A stretch of DNA of 59,266 nt, from the NCBI RefSeq assembly GCF_003011895.2, contig NZ_PXWF02000173.1, positions 1 through 59,266 on the forward strand. The letters run 5' to 3'. The notes under the pieces were generated by a model. That model was not told where the DNA came from. It did not search any database and saw only the letters and a list, made by a program, of their open reading frames with translations. Positions 41,964-53,300 of the stretch are shown here, one piece after another. The translations under genes were made by a program, and so were the position numbers. Source of the DNA: Massilia glaciei (lineage in GTDB: Bacteria; Pseudomonadota; Gammaproteobacteria; Burkholderiales; Burkholderiaceae_D). Numbering within the stretch: the stretch's first letter is position 1; each line of letters opens with the position of its first letter.

Positions 41964-41981
41964 ATTAACAAATTCGTTAAT
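41964..41981. promoter_or_regulatory. ArsR-type operator overlapping the transcription start
   Basis: ATTAACAAATTCGTTAAT is an 18-bp inverted repeat with perfect 6-bp arms, placed directly after the -10. Binding here would block the promoter, as in ArsR/SmtB autoregulation. Confidence 0.72.
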
Positions 41982-41997
41982 TGCTTAATTCTAAACC

Positions 41998-42315
41998 ATG
42001 CACCTTGACCGCGTCTTTGAAGCACTCGCGTCCGGCCCGCGTCGGCAAATCCTGGCCTATCTGTCGGAGGCGCGCTTGTCGACCACCGATCTGGCCGCGC
42101 GCTTCGCCATGAGCGCGCCGGCCATTTCGCGCCATCTTTCGGTGCTCGAAAACGCCGGCTTGGTCACGCGCGAGCGCGCGGGCCAGTTCGTCTACTACCA
42201 ACTCAACCGCGACAGCCTGGTCAACACCCTGACCGGCTACGCGTTCGAGGTTTGCCCGGTCGCCGGGCCGCTCAAGCGCGAGTCGCGCGCACTCAAGAAG
42301 CGCGGCGCCGAATAG
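41998..42315 (+). CDS. ArsR/SmtB-family regulator
   Basis: 105 residues. Winged helix-turn-helix over about 5-80: VFEALASGPRRQILAYLSEA, then LAARFAMSAPAISRHLSVLE and the wing RAGQFVYYQL. No ELCVCDL-type metal site is visible; the only Cys is near the C-terminus (FEVCPVAG), so it is probably not a classical metal sensor but one of the metal-free repressors. It has no clear RBS. A consensus promoter and an 18-bp palindrome lie directly upstream. The desaturase-like gene follows after 37 bp and is probably in the same operon. Confidence 0.86.
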   Translation: MHLDRVFEALASGPRRQILAYLSEARLSTTDLAARFAMSAPAISRHLSVLENAGLVTRERAGQFVYYQLNRDSLVNTLTGYAFEVCPVAGPLKRESRALKKRGAE

Positions 42316-42352
42316 CGATGTAATCCGCTTTTCAATCCACCAGGGAGTCACC

Positions 42353-43336
42353 ATGACGGAACGGGCTGCGAGCCTGTTGGGGCACCGTGCGCGCTGCGCG
42401 CACGCCAACAGCGTTGTTGAAGGCGAGGTGCGGTACGCGCCGGGCAAGTCGCTGTGGTTCATCGCCATGGCATGCGGGGCGGCCGTGGGCGGCGCCTTGA
42501 CGTTCAGCGTTGCCGCGTTCGCCGTGTTTGTGGGGGCGACCGCGACGGTCTTGCTGTTCGGCCACTCGCTGGGCAGCCACCGCAAGCTCATCCACAACAG
42601 CTACCAGTGCCCGCGCTGGCTCGAATACCTGCTGGTGTATTGCGGCGTGCAGGTGGGACTGGCCGGGCCCATCGGCCTGCTGCGCCAGCACGAACTGCGC
42701 GATTTCGCGCAGCGCCTGCCCGCCTGCCACGACTACCTGCGCCACGGCGCCGGCCCGTGGACCGATGCGTGGTGGCAGCTCAACTGCGAATTGCGGCTCA
42801 AGGACGCGCCCCACATCGAACTCGAGGCGCGCATTGCCAACGACCGCTTCTACCAATTGCTCGAGCGCACATGGATGCTGCAGCAACTGCCGCCGGCGCT
42901 GCTGCTGTTCGCGTGGGGCGGGTGGGGCTTTGTGTTCTGGGGCGTGTGCGCGCGCGTGACGGCCGGCGTGTTCGGGCATTGGCTGATCGGCTACTTCGCC
43001 CACAACCACGGCGGCATGCATTACGAGGTGCAGGGCGCGGCGGTGCAGGGCAGGAATATCCGTCTGACGTCGCTGCTGACGATGGGCGAATGCTGGCACA
43101 ACAACCACCACGCCTTCCCGGGCTCGGCGCGGCTCGGCCTGGCCGAGGGTGAATGGGATCCGGGTTGGTGGGCGCTCAAAGGCATGCAATCGGTGGGCCT
43201 GGCCTGGGACCTGAAACTGCCGGCGGACCTGGCGCACCGGACCGAGCTCAAGATGGTCGGCCCAACATTCCTGCCCGGGCCGACCGGCACCGGCACGCTG
43301 GAGCCGACATGGCGGCGCCGGTTGACGGCGTCGTAA
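42353..43336 (+). CDS. Membrane fatty-acid desaturase-like protein
   Basis: 327 residues with hydrophobic helices at about 35-70, 90-106 and 180-215. Histidine clusters of membrane di-iron desaturases are seen: HSLGSHRKLIH (about 71-81), HNHGGMHY (about 221-228) and CWHNNHHAFPGSAR (about 248-261). The last is very close to the third box of delta-9 acyl-CoA desaturases. The middle HxxHH box is degenerate (HELRDFAQ), so activity on a normal fatty acid is uncertain. GGGAGTCACC precedes the ATG. It lies behind an ArsR-like repressor, so its expression is probably inducible. Confidence 0.8.
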   Translation: MTERAASLLGHRARCAHANSVVEGEVRYAPGKSLWFIAMACGAAVGGALTFSVAAFAVFVGATATVLLFGHSLGSHRKLIHNSYQCPRWLEYLLVYCGVQVGLAGPIGLLRQHELRDFAQRLPACHDYLRHGAGPWTDAWWQLNCELRLKDAPHIELEARIANDRFYQLLERTWMLQQLPPALLLFAWGGWGFVFWGVCARVTAGVFGHWLIGYFAHNHGGMHYEVQGAAVQGRNIRLTSLLTMGECWHNNHHAFPGSARLGLAEGEWDPGWWALKGMQSVGLAWDLKLPADLAHRTELKMVGPTFLPGPTGTGTLEPTWRRRLTAS

Positions 43337-43363
43337 AAAGGCCAGGCCGCCATTTTCGAAAAT

Positions 43364-43775
43364 GTGGCCGATGGTGGCCGGGGCGCTTGCCGGCCAGAGC
43401 TGGGCGAGCGCCGCACGTGGGGCTATTATTTTATTTCAGGCATCGTGGCGAATGGCTTGTTCGTGCTGGCCACATTGATGGTCATGATCGAGGGGCTGAT
43501 CTGCGCGATCCTGATCGTGCCCCTGTTTGCGCTGTTTGGCGCGCTTGACAGTTTGGGCATGGGCGCGGTCTGCCGGATGGCCGATTGGCCAAAGAAACGG
43601 CTTGTTTGCAGTATCGCGGCGCTGCCCTTGCTGCGCCGGCAAGACGAGGCTGACGGTGCGCATGCGTTACCGCGTCAGCACCCAATTCAACTGGTATGCG
43701 GAGCATGTCGCGCGCGGCCTCATTGGCAACTTCGAAGAGGTGGTCCTCGGCTTGTATGCGAGCCGCGCCGGTTAG
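43364..43775 (+). pseudogene. Remnant of a membrane protein gene with an internal deletion and frameshift
   Basis: Two pieces of what looks like one protein lie in different frames. The first (from about 43409) reads TWGYYFISGIVANGLFVLAT, then IVPLFALFGALDSLGMGAVC and SIAALPLL, with two membrane helices. The second (43654-43775) reads VRMRYRVSTQFNWYAEHVAR and NFEEVVLGLYASRAG and then stops. I take these as head and tail of a larger gene whose middle has been lost near 43630-43655. There is no start codon with RBS. The family is not certain. Confidence 0.5.
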
Positions 43776-43827
43776 ACCGGCGTCGGGTTCCTCGACTACG
43801 CGCCGAAAATTGAAAATGGAAAAGGGA

Positions 43828-43873
43828 AAATGGAAAAGGGAAAAGGGAAGGGCAATCGCTTGCGGCCCTTCCC
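43828..43873 (-). terminator. Terminator of the alpha-amylase gene
   Basis: On the minus strand GGGAAGGGC (43873-43865) pairs perfectly with GCCCTTCCC (43853-43845) around an 11-base loop, followed by TTTTCCCTTTTCC. It lies 21 bp after the amylase stop. The flanking A/G-rich tract (43805-43850) is a simple tandem GGAAAAG-type repeat on the plus strand. Confidence 0.7.
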
Positions 43874-43894
43874 CATGGTTCAAACGGCGCCAGT

Positions 43895-45511
43895 TTAGCC
43901 CGAGTTGCGGCCGAACTTGCCGGTCCGCACCCAGACCGTCACCTTGCCGGCCGGCACCTGGAAATTGCCCCAGCCGTTGGCGTCCGCGCACACGGTCGCC
44001 GTGGTGGCGCCGGTGACGTCGTTGAAGCACTGGTTCGCGTGCCCCGAGCCGACCTTCATCCACTTCGAGCCCGCGCTGCTGCGGTTGTCGTTGAGCAGCA
44101 CGGCCATGCCGTACCAGTGCGCCGCATTGCCCTCATGCGTCCAGCCGACCACGTTGCTGTTGTCGAAGTAGTTGTTCTGCACGCCGTACACATGGAACTT
44201 GCGTCCCGTGAGCATCTTGTCGATCACCCAGCTATGGTTGGCGACCTTGCCGGGCACGCCCTCGTAGTCGCCGAGGAACACGGTCGGGTAGCCGCCCTGG
44301 CGCAGCAGGATGGACGCGTAGGCGAGCGGCTTGAACCAGTCCTGCACCTTCGAGTACAGCGCGCGGCCCTCGAGCGTGTCGTGGTTGTCGACGAAGGTGG
44401 CCGCGCGCGTCGGTTGCGCCGCCACCAGGGTGTTGTTGAACAGCGAGCCCATGTCGAAGCCGCCGTTGGCGTCGGCCGCCTGCTGGAAGCGGGCGTGCAG
44501 TGGCACGTCGAACGCCGACATCTTGTCGTTGGACGTGCCGTTGACGCTGTTGACGTAGTTGTTGAGCTCGTTGATGTCGGACGACCAGTATTCGCTCACG
44601 GCGAAGGCGCCGGTCTTGCCGGTCGACTGGCGCACGTGGTACAGCCACTCGTTGAAAAAGCTGGCCGAGATGTGCTTGGTGGCGTCGATGCGGAAGCCGT
44701 CGAGCTTGGCCGTGTTGGTGTACCACACGCCCCAGGTCTTGAGGTGGCTGCGCACGTCGGGATGCGCGAAATCGAGGTCGGCGCCCATCAGGTAGTCGTA
44801 GTTGCCCTTCTCGGTGCTGACCCCGGTGTCCCACGCCTTGCCGGTGCCGCGGAACTTGTAGATGCGGCAGTTGGTGCAGCCGTCGGCGCCCAGGTTCTGC
44901 GCGTAGTCGACGCCGTCGAAGTGGTACCAGTTCCACTTGAAGTTGTTGTATTTGAGCGTGCCGTCGGCCTGCAGCCGGCCCGGGAAGGTGAACTTGGTCC
45001 AGGTCTGCAGGCTGACGTCGCCGCCGTATTCGGTGTTGCGGTTGTTCTGGTCGACCCGCACGCCGGTGGTCCATTCGGTCAGGTCGGCGCTGGTCTTGTG
45101 GTTGAGGACGATGTCGCCGTAGACCTGGATGCCGGCCGCGTGGGCGGCGTCGATGGCGGCGATGTACTCGGCCTTGGTGCCCCAGCGGGTGCGCACGCTG
45201 CCCTTCTGGTTGAATTCGCCGAGGTCCCAGATGTCGTAGACACCATAGCCGACGTCGCTGGCGCCGGCGCCGCCCTTGTAGGCGGGCGGCAGCCAGAAGG
45301 CGGTGATGCCCTTCGTGGCCCAGCTGGCCGAACTGTTCTTGACGCGGTTCCAGTGCTGGCCGTCGCCGTTCGAGTCCCAGTCAAAATACTGCAGCATGGT
45401 GCCGTTGGTCTGGGCCATGGCCGATGTGGCCGACAGCACGAGGGCGGCGGCCAGCAGGATGCGGGGCATGCGGCGGGCGTTGCGCGGTACTTTTTTGTTT
45501 GTTGCTTGCAT
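43895..45511 (-). CDS. Secreted alpha-amylase, GH13
   Basis: 538 residues. Signal peptide to about residue 34 (ALVLSATSAMAQ). The GH13 TIM barrel shows all conserved regions: DIVLNHK (I), GFRIDATKH with the nucleophile Asp (II), AVSEYWS with the acid Glu (III) and FVDNHDT (IV). MLQYFDWDSNGDGQHW at the start and the small C-terminal beta domain are typical of bacterial liquefying-type alpha-amylases (subfamily 5 is my guess). It hydrolyses alpha-1,4 bonds in starch outside the cell. RBS GGAGACGAAA precedes the ATG. It stands alone with its own terminator. Confidence 0.93.
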   Translation of the reverse strand: MQATNKKVPRNARRMPRILLAAALVLSATSAMAQTNGTMLQYFDWDSNGDGQHWNRVKNSSASWATKGITAFWLPPAYKGGAGASDVGYGVYDIWDLGEFNQKGSVRTRWGTKAEYIAAIDAAHAAGIQVYGDIVLNHKTSADLTEWTTGVRVDQNNRNTEYGGDVSLQTWTKFTFPGRLQADGTLKYNNFKWNWYHFDGVDYAQNLGADGCTNCRIYKFRGTGKAWDTGVSTEKGNYDYLMGADLDFAHPDVRSHLKTWGVWYTNTAKLDGFRIDATKHISASFFNEWLYHVRQSTGKTGAFAVSEYWSSDINELNNYVNSVNGTSNDKMSAFDVPLHARFQQAADANGGFDMGSLFNNTLVAAQPTRAATFVDNHDTLEGRALYSKVQDWFKPLAYASILLRQGGYPTVFLGDYEGVPGKVANHSWVIDKMLTGRKFHVYGVQNNYFDNSNVVGWTHEGNAAHWYGMAVLLNDNRSSAGSKWMKVGSGHANQCFNDVTGATTATVCADANGWGNFQVPAGKVTVWVRTGKFGRNSG

Positions 45512-45820
45512 TTTCGTCTCCGATGGTTTTTTTATATTTACTCATGGTTAATGCTGAAGCAGGGAAAGGTGGGGTGGGGCGCTCCGATCTTGGTTTGTGG
45601 AAAATATTCGTACTATTGCTACCATTTTGGCTGCGACGGCTGTCTCATGGCCTTTTGCAACATACCTATGCTGCTACCAGCTCGCGCCAATGTCAATCGT
45701 TTAAGCCGAGTGCAATGTAGTTTTATTTCCATTACAGTGTGTTTCGGGCGCGGCGGTGCTGTTTGCCCCCGCGCGGCAATACTGGGTACAATCGCATTCG
45801 CCCATTTCACCTCGACATCT
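45512..45820. other. Divergent promoter region between amylase and patatin genes, 309 bp
   Basis: No gene is seen. For the patatin-like gene, TTGCCC (45763-45768) and TACAAT (45787-45792) are separated by 18 bp and make a good sigma-70 promoter. For the amylase, a perfect TTGACA faces left at 45696-45691 but lacks a good -10 at 16-18 bp. No clear maltose or catabolite operator was found. Confidence 0.5.
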
Positions 45821-46726
45821 ATGCACCCTAAAAGCCTGACCCTGCTTGCCCTTGCCCCGCTGTTGGCCGCGTGCGGCTCGCCGCCGCCCGTGCAGGAGCC
45901 GCTCAAGCCGGCCGTCGTCGTGCCCGCCGCGCCGCGCAAAATCAAGATCGGCCTGGCCCTCGGGGGCGGGGCGGCGCGCGGTTTCGCCCACATCGGGGTG
46001 ATTAAGGCGCTCGAGGCGCAGGGCATCTACCCGGAGATCGTGGCGGGCACCAGCGCCGGCAGCGTGGTGGGCGCCCTTTACGCGGCCGGCAACGACGGCT
46101 TCGCGCTGCAAAAGACGGCGATGGAAATGGACGAGGCCAGCATTTCGGACTGGGCCATGCCCTTGTTCGGGAAGACCTCGGGCGTGCTCAAGGGCGAGGC
46201 GCTGCAGAATTACGTCAACAAGGCGGTGCGCAACGTCCCGATCGAAAAGCTCAAGCTCAACTTCGGCGTGGTGGCGACCGACCTCAACACGGGCAAGCCG
46301 ATTCTTTTCCAGCGCGGCAACACGGGCCAGGCGGTGCGCGCCTCGTCGTCGGTGCCGGGCGTGTTCCAGCCGGTCCGGATCGGCGCCAACTCGTATGTGG
46401 ACGGCGGCTTGGTGGCGCCGGTGCCGGTGCGCTTCGCGCGCGAGATGGGGGCCGACTTCATCATCGCGGTCAACATCTCGACGCAAACCGACGCGCAGGC
46501 GGCGGTCAGTTCGATGGAGGTGATCATGCAAACGTTCGCGATCATGGGGCAGAGCCTGAACCAGCACGAGTTGCGCGACGCCGACGTCGTGATCCAGCCG
46601 AGCCTGCCGAACATGAAGGGCGGAGACTTCAACGGCCGCAACCTGGCGATCCTGGCGGGCGAGCGCGCGGCGGCGGCGATGATGCCGCAGATCAAGGCCC
46701 GCTTGAAGGCGAAGCAACAGCCATAA
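45821..46726 (+). CDS. Patatin-like phospholipase lipoprotein
   Basis: 301 residues. Lipoprotein signal with Cys18 in LLAACGS. The patatin fold has the oxyanion loop GGGAARGFAHIG (48-59), nucleophile Ser78 in GTSAGS and the catalytic Asp in YVDGGLVAP near residue 196. It resembles the RssA/YchK-NTE group of bacterial patatins, which release fatty acids from phospholipids. The lipobox puts it in the envelope. It has its own sigma-70 promoter, and a palindromic repeat lies 41 bp after its stop. Confidence 0.87.
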   Translation: MHPKSLTLLALAPLLAACGSPPPVQEPLKPAVVVPAAPRKIKIGLALGGGAARGFAHIGVIKALEAQGIYPEIVAGTSAGSVVGALYAAGNDGFALQKTAMEMDEASISDWAMPLFGKTSGVLKGEALQNYVNKAVRNVPIEKLKLNFGVVATDLNTGKPILFQRGNTGQAVRASSSVPGVFQPVRIGANSYVDGGLVAPVPVRFAREMGADFIIAVNISTQTDAQAAVSSMEVIMQTFAIMGQSLNQHELRDADVVIQPSLPNMKGGDFNGRNLAILAGERAAAAMMPQIKARLKAKQQP

Positions 46727-46766
46727 ACCGAGCGCCGCGACCGGCCGCCGCCTAGCGCGCAGGCAA

Positions 46767-46803
46767 AATTCCTTAACCGGGGTCTGACCCCGGTTAAGGA
46801 ATT
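46767..46803. repeat. Perfect 37-bp palindrome with GGGGTCTGACCCC core
   Basis: AATTCCTTAACCGGGGTC (46767-46784), one central T, then the exact reverse complement to 46803. It is the longest and most regular copy of the repeat family in the window, placed just after the patatin-like gene. It has no T-run but could fold in RNA. Confidence 0.92.
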
Positions 46804-46883
46804 AATGTCGTGCTTGAGGGTAAAACGGCGGCAGCCAGCCCTTGGGCGCGCCATTTTGAGGTTGGCGTGGGGAAGTTGATTTC

Positions 46884-46912
46884 GATATCGGGGTCAGACC
46901 CCGGTTACAAAT
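46884..46912. repeat. GGGGTCAGACCCC palindrome copy
   Basis: ATATCGGGGTCAGACCCCGG with GTTACAAA after it. It is the partner, 80 bp away, of the perfect palindrome at 46767. The remaining ~320-bp gap to the next gene holds nothing else recognisable. Confidence 0.85.
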
Positions 46913-47048
46913 GGCTGTTGCGCGCCGGTTGCGATTTTGCTTGTCCTTGGTCTTGAATTGTTGCATAGCTAATATATTGACAGTCATATCTTGCAACGCA
47001 TCGGGCGGCGTAGAATCGGCCGCTAAATTTTATTCAAGGAACGCATCC

Positions 47049-47456
47049 ATGCAAAACAAACCCAGCCTGACCCTCGACGATGTCAAGAAGATCACCGCCG
47101 CCGCCGAGGCTGAGGCCGTTGCCAACAATTGGAAGGTCGCCATCGCCGTCGTCTGCGAAGGCGGCCATCTGCTCGGCTTTCAGCGCATGGATGGCGTGGC
47201 CCCCGTGTCGTCGCAGCTCGCGCCGGCCAAGGCCAAGACCGCAGCACTCGGCGGCCGCGAGTCGAAGGTTTATGAGGACATCATCAATAACGGCCGCACC
47301 TCGTTCCTGAGCGCGCGCTTCCTCGAAGGCATGCTCGAGGGCGGCGTGCCCATCGTCTGCGAAGGCCGCGTCGTCGGCGCCGTCGGCGTCTCGGGCGTGA
47401 AGTCGACCGAGGATGTGCAAGTGGCCAAGGCGGGCATCGCCGCGCTCGGCCTGTAG
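47049..47456 (+). CDS. GlcG/HbpS family (DUF336) protein
   Basis: 135 residues, cytoplasmic, the whole length of the family. LTLDDVKKITAAAEAEAVAN, then VAIAVVCEGGHLLGFQRMDG, and GGVPIVCEGRVVGAVGVSG cover the conserved core. Members include the haem-binding HbpS of Streptomyces and GlcG of the glycolate operon; most are of unknown role. AAGGAACGCATCC precedes the ATG. It stands alone upstream of carA, with a hairpin after it. Confidence 0.88.
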   Translation: MQNKPSLTLDDVKKITAAAEAEAVANNWKVAIAVVCEGGHLLGFQRMDGVAPVSSQLAPAKAKTAALGGRESKVYEDIINNGRTSFLSARFLEGMLEGGVPIVCEGRVVGAVGVSGVKSTEDVQVAKAGIAALGL

Positions 47457-47480
47457 TTCTGCCCCTAAGTTCGTGCCGGG

Positions 47481-47508
47481 GCGCGCCCGCCAATCGCTGC
47501 GGGCGCGT
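47481..47508 (+). terminator. Hairpin after the GlcG/HbpS gene (possible terminator)
   Basis: GCGCGCCCGC pairs with GCGGGCGCGT over 10 bp (one G-U) around an 8-base loop. No T-run follows, so factor-independent termination is unsure. Confidence 0.35.
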
Positions 47509-47549
47509 GCAAATCCTGAAATGTGACACTAAAATGTGCCGGCCGGCGA

Positions 47550-47578
47550 TTGCCGGATGCCCCCGTTTGCGCTATAAT
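47550..47578 (+). promoter_or_regulatory. Sigma-70 promoter of carAB
   Basis: TTGCCG (47550-47555), a 17-bp spacer and a perfect TATAAT (47573-47578). The leader to the carA start is about 140 nt and contains a short frame (ATG 47638 to TAA 47708, 23 codons, MTSPAERKRLGAGAC at its start) without a visible RBS. Confidence 0.82.
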
Positions 47579-47726
47579 TCTGAGGTTTAGCCATTCACAC
47601 ACATACCGTAGCGACTACCCACCTCCCTCATTCAAAATGACGTCCCCAGCAGAGCGCAAACGGCTCGGCGCGGGTGCATGTCGGTCTGACGTGGCGCAGC
47701 TACGGTAACTTTATCAGGAGTTGCCC

Positions 47727-48890
47727 TTGCCGCCATTTTTTTCTGGCCCAGCCGTTCCAGCCATTCTCGTACTCGCGGACGGTACCCTCTTTAAAGGCGT
47801 TTCCATCGGCGCCGCCGGCCACACCACCGGCGAGGTCGTGTTCAACACGGCCATGACGGGCTATCAGGAAATCCTCACCGATCCCAGCTACACGCGCCAG
47901 ATCGTGACACTGACCTATCCGCACATCGGCAACACCGGTGTCAATCCGGAAGACGTCGAGTCGGGCAAGATCTGCGCCGCCGGTCTGATCATCCGCGACC
48001 TGCCGCTGCTGGCCTCCAATTTCCGCTCCACCCAATCGCTGTCGGACTACCTCAAGAGCGAGAACATCGTCGCCATCGCCGGCATCGACACGCGCAAGCT
48101 GACCCGCCTGCTGCGCGAAAAGGGCGCCCAGAGCGGCGCCATCCTGGTCGGCAGCCTCGGCAAGGAGCCGATCGCCGCCCAGGCGCTGGAGTTGGCGCGC
48201 TCGTTCCCCGGCCTGTCGGGCATGGACCTGGCCAAGGTCGTCTCGACCAAGGCCGCCTACGAGTTCACCGAGACCGAATGGGTGCTCGGACAAGGCTACG
48301 GCAAGCTCGCCGAGCCCAAATTCCACGTGGTCGCGTTCGACTACGGCGTCAAGCGCAACATCCTGCGCATGCTGACCGAGCGTGGCTGCAAGGTCACCGT
48401 GCTGCCGGCGCAAGCGTCCGCCGCCGACGCGCTCGCGCTCAACCCGGACGGCATTTTCCTGGCCAACGGCCCGGGCGACCCGCAGCCGTGCGACTACGCC
48501 ATCGCCGCGGCCAAGGAGCTCATCGAGCGTGGCATCCCGACCTTCGGCATCTGCCTCGGGCACCAGATCATGGCGCTCGCCTCGGGCGCGACGACGCTCA
48601 AGATGAAGTTCGGCCACCACGGCGCCAACCACCCGGTGCAGGACCTCGACAGCAACAAGGTCATGATCACCTCGCAGAACCACGGTTTCGCGGTCGACGC
48701 CGCGACCCTGCCGGCCAACTGCCGCGTGACCCACGTGTCGCTGTTCGACGGCTCGCTGCAGGGCTTCGCCCGCACCGACAAGCCGGCGTTCTGCTTCCAG
48801 GGCCACCCTGAAGCTTCCCCGGGCCCGAACGACGTGGCCTACCTGTTTGACCGCTTCATCAGCCTGATGCAAGCCGCGGAGAAAAATTAA
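47727..48890 (+). CDS. carA: Carbamoyl-phosphate synthase small subunit
   Basis: 387 residues. The N-terminal CPSase domain (about 10-145) has [16 protein letters not shown] and [13 protein letters not shown]. The C-terminal class I glutamine amidotransferase shows Cys276 in FGICLGHQ and the His/Glu pair in GHPEASPGP. It releases ammonia from glutamine for CarB, supplying carbamoyl phosphate to arginine and pyrimidine synthesis. No ATG fits: AGGAG (47716-47720) is 6 bp before TTG 47727, so translation starts with TTG. Its stop TAA touches the carB ATG. Confidence 0.94.
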   Translation: MPPFFSGPAVPAILVLADGTLFKGVSIGAAGHTTGEVVFNTAMTGYQEILTDPSYTRQIVTLTYPHIGNTGVNPEDVESGKICAAGLIIRDLPLLASNFRSTQSLSDYLKSENIVAIAGIDTRKLTRLLREKGAQSGAILVGSLGKEPIAAQALELARSFPGLSGMDLAKVVSTKAAYEFTETEWVLGQGYGKLAEPKFHVVAFDYGVKRNILRMLTERGCKVTVLPAQASAADALALNPDGIFLANGPGDPQPCDYAIAAAKELIERGIPTFGICLGHQIMALASGATTLKMKFGHHGANHPVQDLDSNKVMITSQNHGFAVDAATLPANCRVTHVSLFDGSLQGFARTDKPAFCFQGHPEASPGPNDVAYLFDRFISLMQAAEKN

Positions 48891-52121
<3,231 letters not shown>

Positions 52122-52139
52122 GTGGCAGGCAGTACCTCA

Positions 52140-52184
52140 ACCACAGAGCTCGCACGGCTTTCGTCGTGTGACTCTGTGGTTTTC
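52140..52184 (+). terminator. Terminator-like hairpin after carB
   Basis: AACCACAGAG (52140-52149) pairs perfectly with CTCTGTGGTT (52173-52182), and the enclosed CACG/CGTG lengthen the structure. A T4 tract follows. It separates carAB from greA. Confidence 0.65.
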
Positions 52185-52247
52185 ACTTGGTGCCACCAAT
52201 AACACAGCCGCTCTTTACACACGGTATTGACACATAAGCAGATAACC

Positions 52248-52727
52248 ATGAATTCAACAGTTCCACTTACCAAATTCGGCGCCGAGCTCCTCAAGAACGA
52301 GCTGCACCAGCTCAAGACCAAGGAGCGCCGCATCGTGATCGACGCGATCGCCGAGGCCCGTTCGCACGGGGACCTGTCCGAAAACGCCGAATACGACGCG
52401 GCCAAGGAGCGCCAGGCCTTCGTCGAGGGCCGGATCGCGGAACTGGAGGGCAAGCTGGGCGCGGCGCAGGTGATCGACCCGACCACGCTCGACGCCGAGG
52501 GGCGCGTGGTGTTCGCGGCGACGGTCGACCTCGAGGACCTCGAGAACGGCCAAAAGGTGACCTACCAGATCGTCGGCCTCGACGAGGCCGATCTGAAGTT
52601 GAGCAAGGTGTCGGTGACATCCCCGATCGCGCGCGCGCTGATCGGCAAGTACGCCGGCGACGTGGTCGAGGTGCAGGCGCCGTCCGGCCCGCGCGAATAC
52701 GAGATCATCGAAGTGCGCTACATCTGA
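52248..52727 (+). CDS. greA: Transcription elongation factor GreA
   Basis: 159 residues, the standard length. The N-terminal coiled coil has ELHQLKTKERRIVIDAIAEA and GDLSENAEYDAAKERQAFVE, with the two acidic residues of the DLSENAEYD tip that stimulate RNA cleavage by stalled polymerase. The C-terminal FKBP-like domain ends EYEIIEVRYI. ATG 52248 has a poor RBS (AAGCAG). Its stop overlaps the next start (TGATG), so it is coupled to the DUF4149 gene. Confidence 0.96.
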   Translation: MNSTVPLTKFGAELLKNELHQLKTKERRIVIDAIAEARSHGDLSENAEYDAAKERQAFVEGRIAELEGKLGAAQVIDPTTLDAEGRVVFAATVDLEDLENGQKVTYQIVGLDEADLKLSKVSVTSPIARALIGKYAGDVVEVQAPSGPREYEIIEVRYI

Positions 52728-53182
52728 TGCTGCTCTCGCGCGTGCGGCTGCTGGTGGCCGCGCTGTGGGCGGGCAGCCTGTGGACGGTCGGCTACCTGGT
52801 CGCGCCGACCGCGTTCGCGAGCTTCGAGCGGCCCATGGCGGGCGCGGTGGCGGCGGCCATGTTCCACAGCGAGGCGATGCTCTCGCTCGGCTGCGGCGCG
52901 GCGATGCTGCTGTTGCTGTTCGTGGCCAAAGGCTTGGACCCGAAGCGGCGCCGCGGCCTGATGCTGCTGGCGCTGGCGATGCTCGGTTGCACGCTGGTGT
53001 CGCACTTCGGCCTGCAGCCGCTGATGGCGGCCTTGCGCGCGGGCTCGCTCGACGGGGTGATGGTTGGGGATGCCAAGGCGCGCTTCGGCATGCTGCACGG
53101 CGTCTCGAGCGTGATCTACCTGATCCAGAGCGTGCTGGCCGGTTGGTTGCTTATCAAGAACGCTGAAGAAAAAAGCAATTGA
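52727..53182 (+). CDS. DUF4149 membrane protein
   Basis: 151 residues, four hydrophobic helices: about 6-26 (RLLVAALWAGSLWTVGYLV), 50-66, 79-97 and 128-145. APTAFASF after the first helix and RFGMLHGVSSVIY before the last are the hallmarks of DUF4149/TMEM205-like proteins. Function unknown. It starts on the greA stop codon, an arrangement conserved in many Burkholderiales, which suggests shared expression more than shared function. Confidence 0.85.
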   Translation: MLLSRVRLLVAALWAGSLWTVGYLVAPTAFASFERPMAGAVAAAMFHSEAMLSLGCGAAMLLLLFVAKGLDPKRRRGLMLLALAMLGCTLVSHFGLQPLMAALRAGSLDGVMVGDAKARFGMLHGVSSVIYLIQSVLAGWLLIKNAEEKSN

Positions 53183-53194
53183 TCAAAGCTGAGC

Positions 53195-53260
53195 AGTAAA
53201 AACGAATTAGAACTACGTAGTAAAAAACGAACTAGATCCACGCAGTAAAAAACGACCGGA
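53195..53260. repeat. Three degenerate ~25-bp tandem units
   Basis: Units begin AGTAAAAACGAATTAGA (53195), AGTAAAAAACGAACTAGA (53219) and AGTAAAAAACGACC (53244), spaced 24 and 25 bp. They lie in the gap after the DUF4149 gene, just before the dispersed element at 53301. Confidence 0.7.
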
Positions 53261-53300
53261 GCCGGTTCGCCAACCGCTTTCCACCCACCGCCGCAACCAA

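Noticed and set aside
52227-52232. TTGACA hexamer just before greA
   Set aside because: Only 16 bp before the greA ATG, too close to serve as a -35 element; probably chance.
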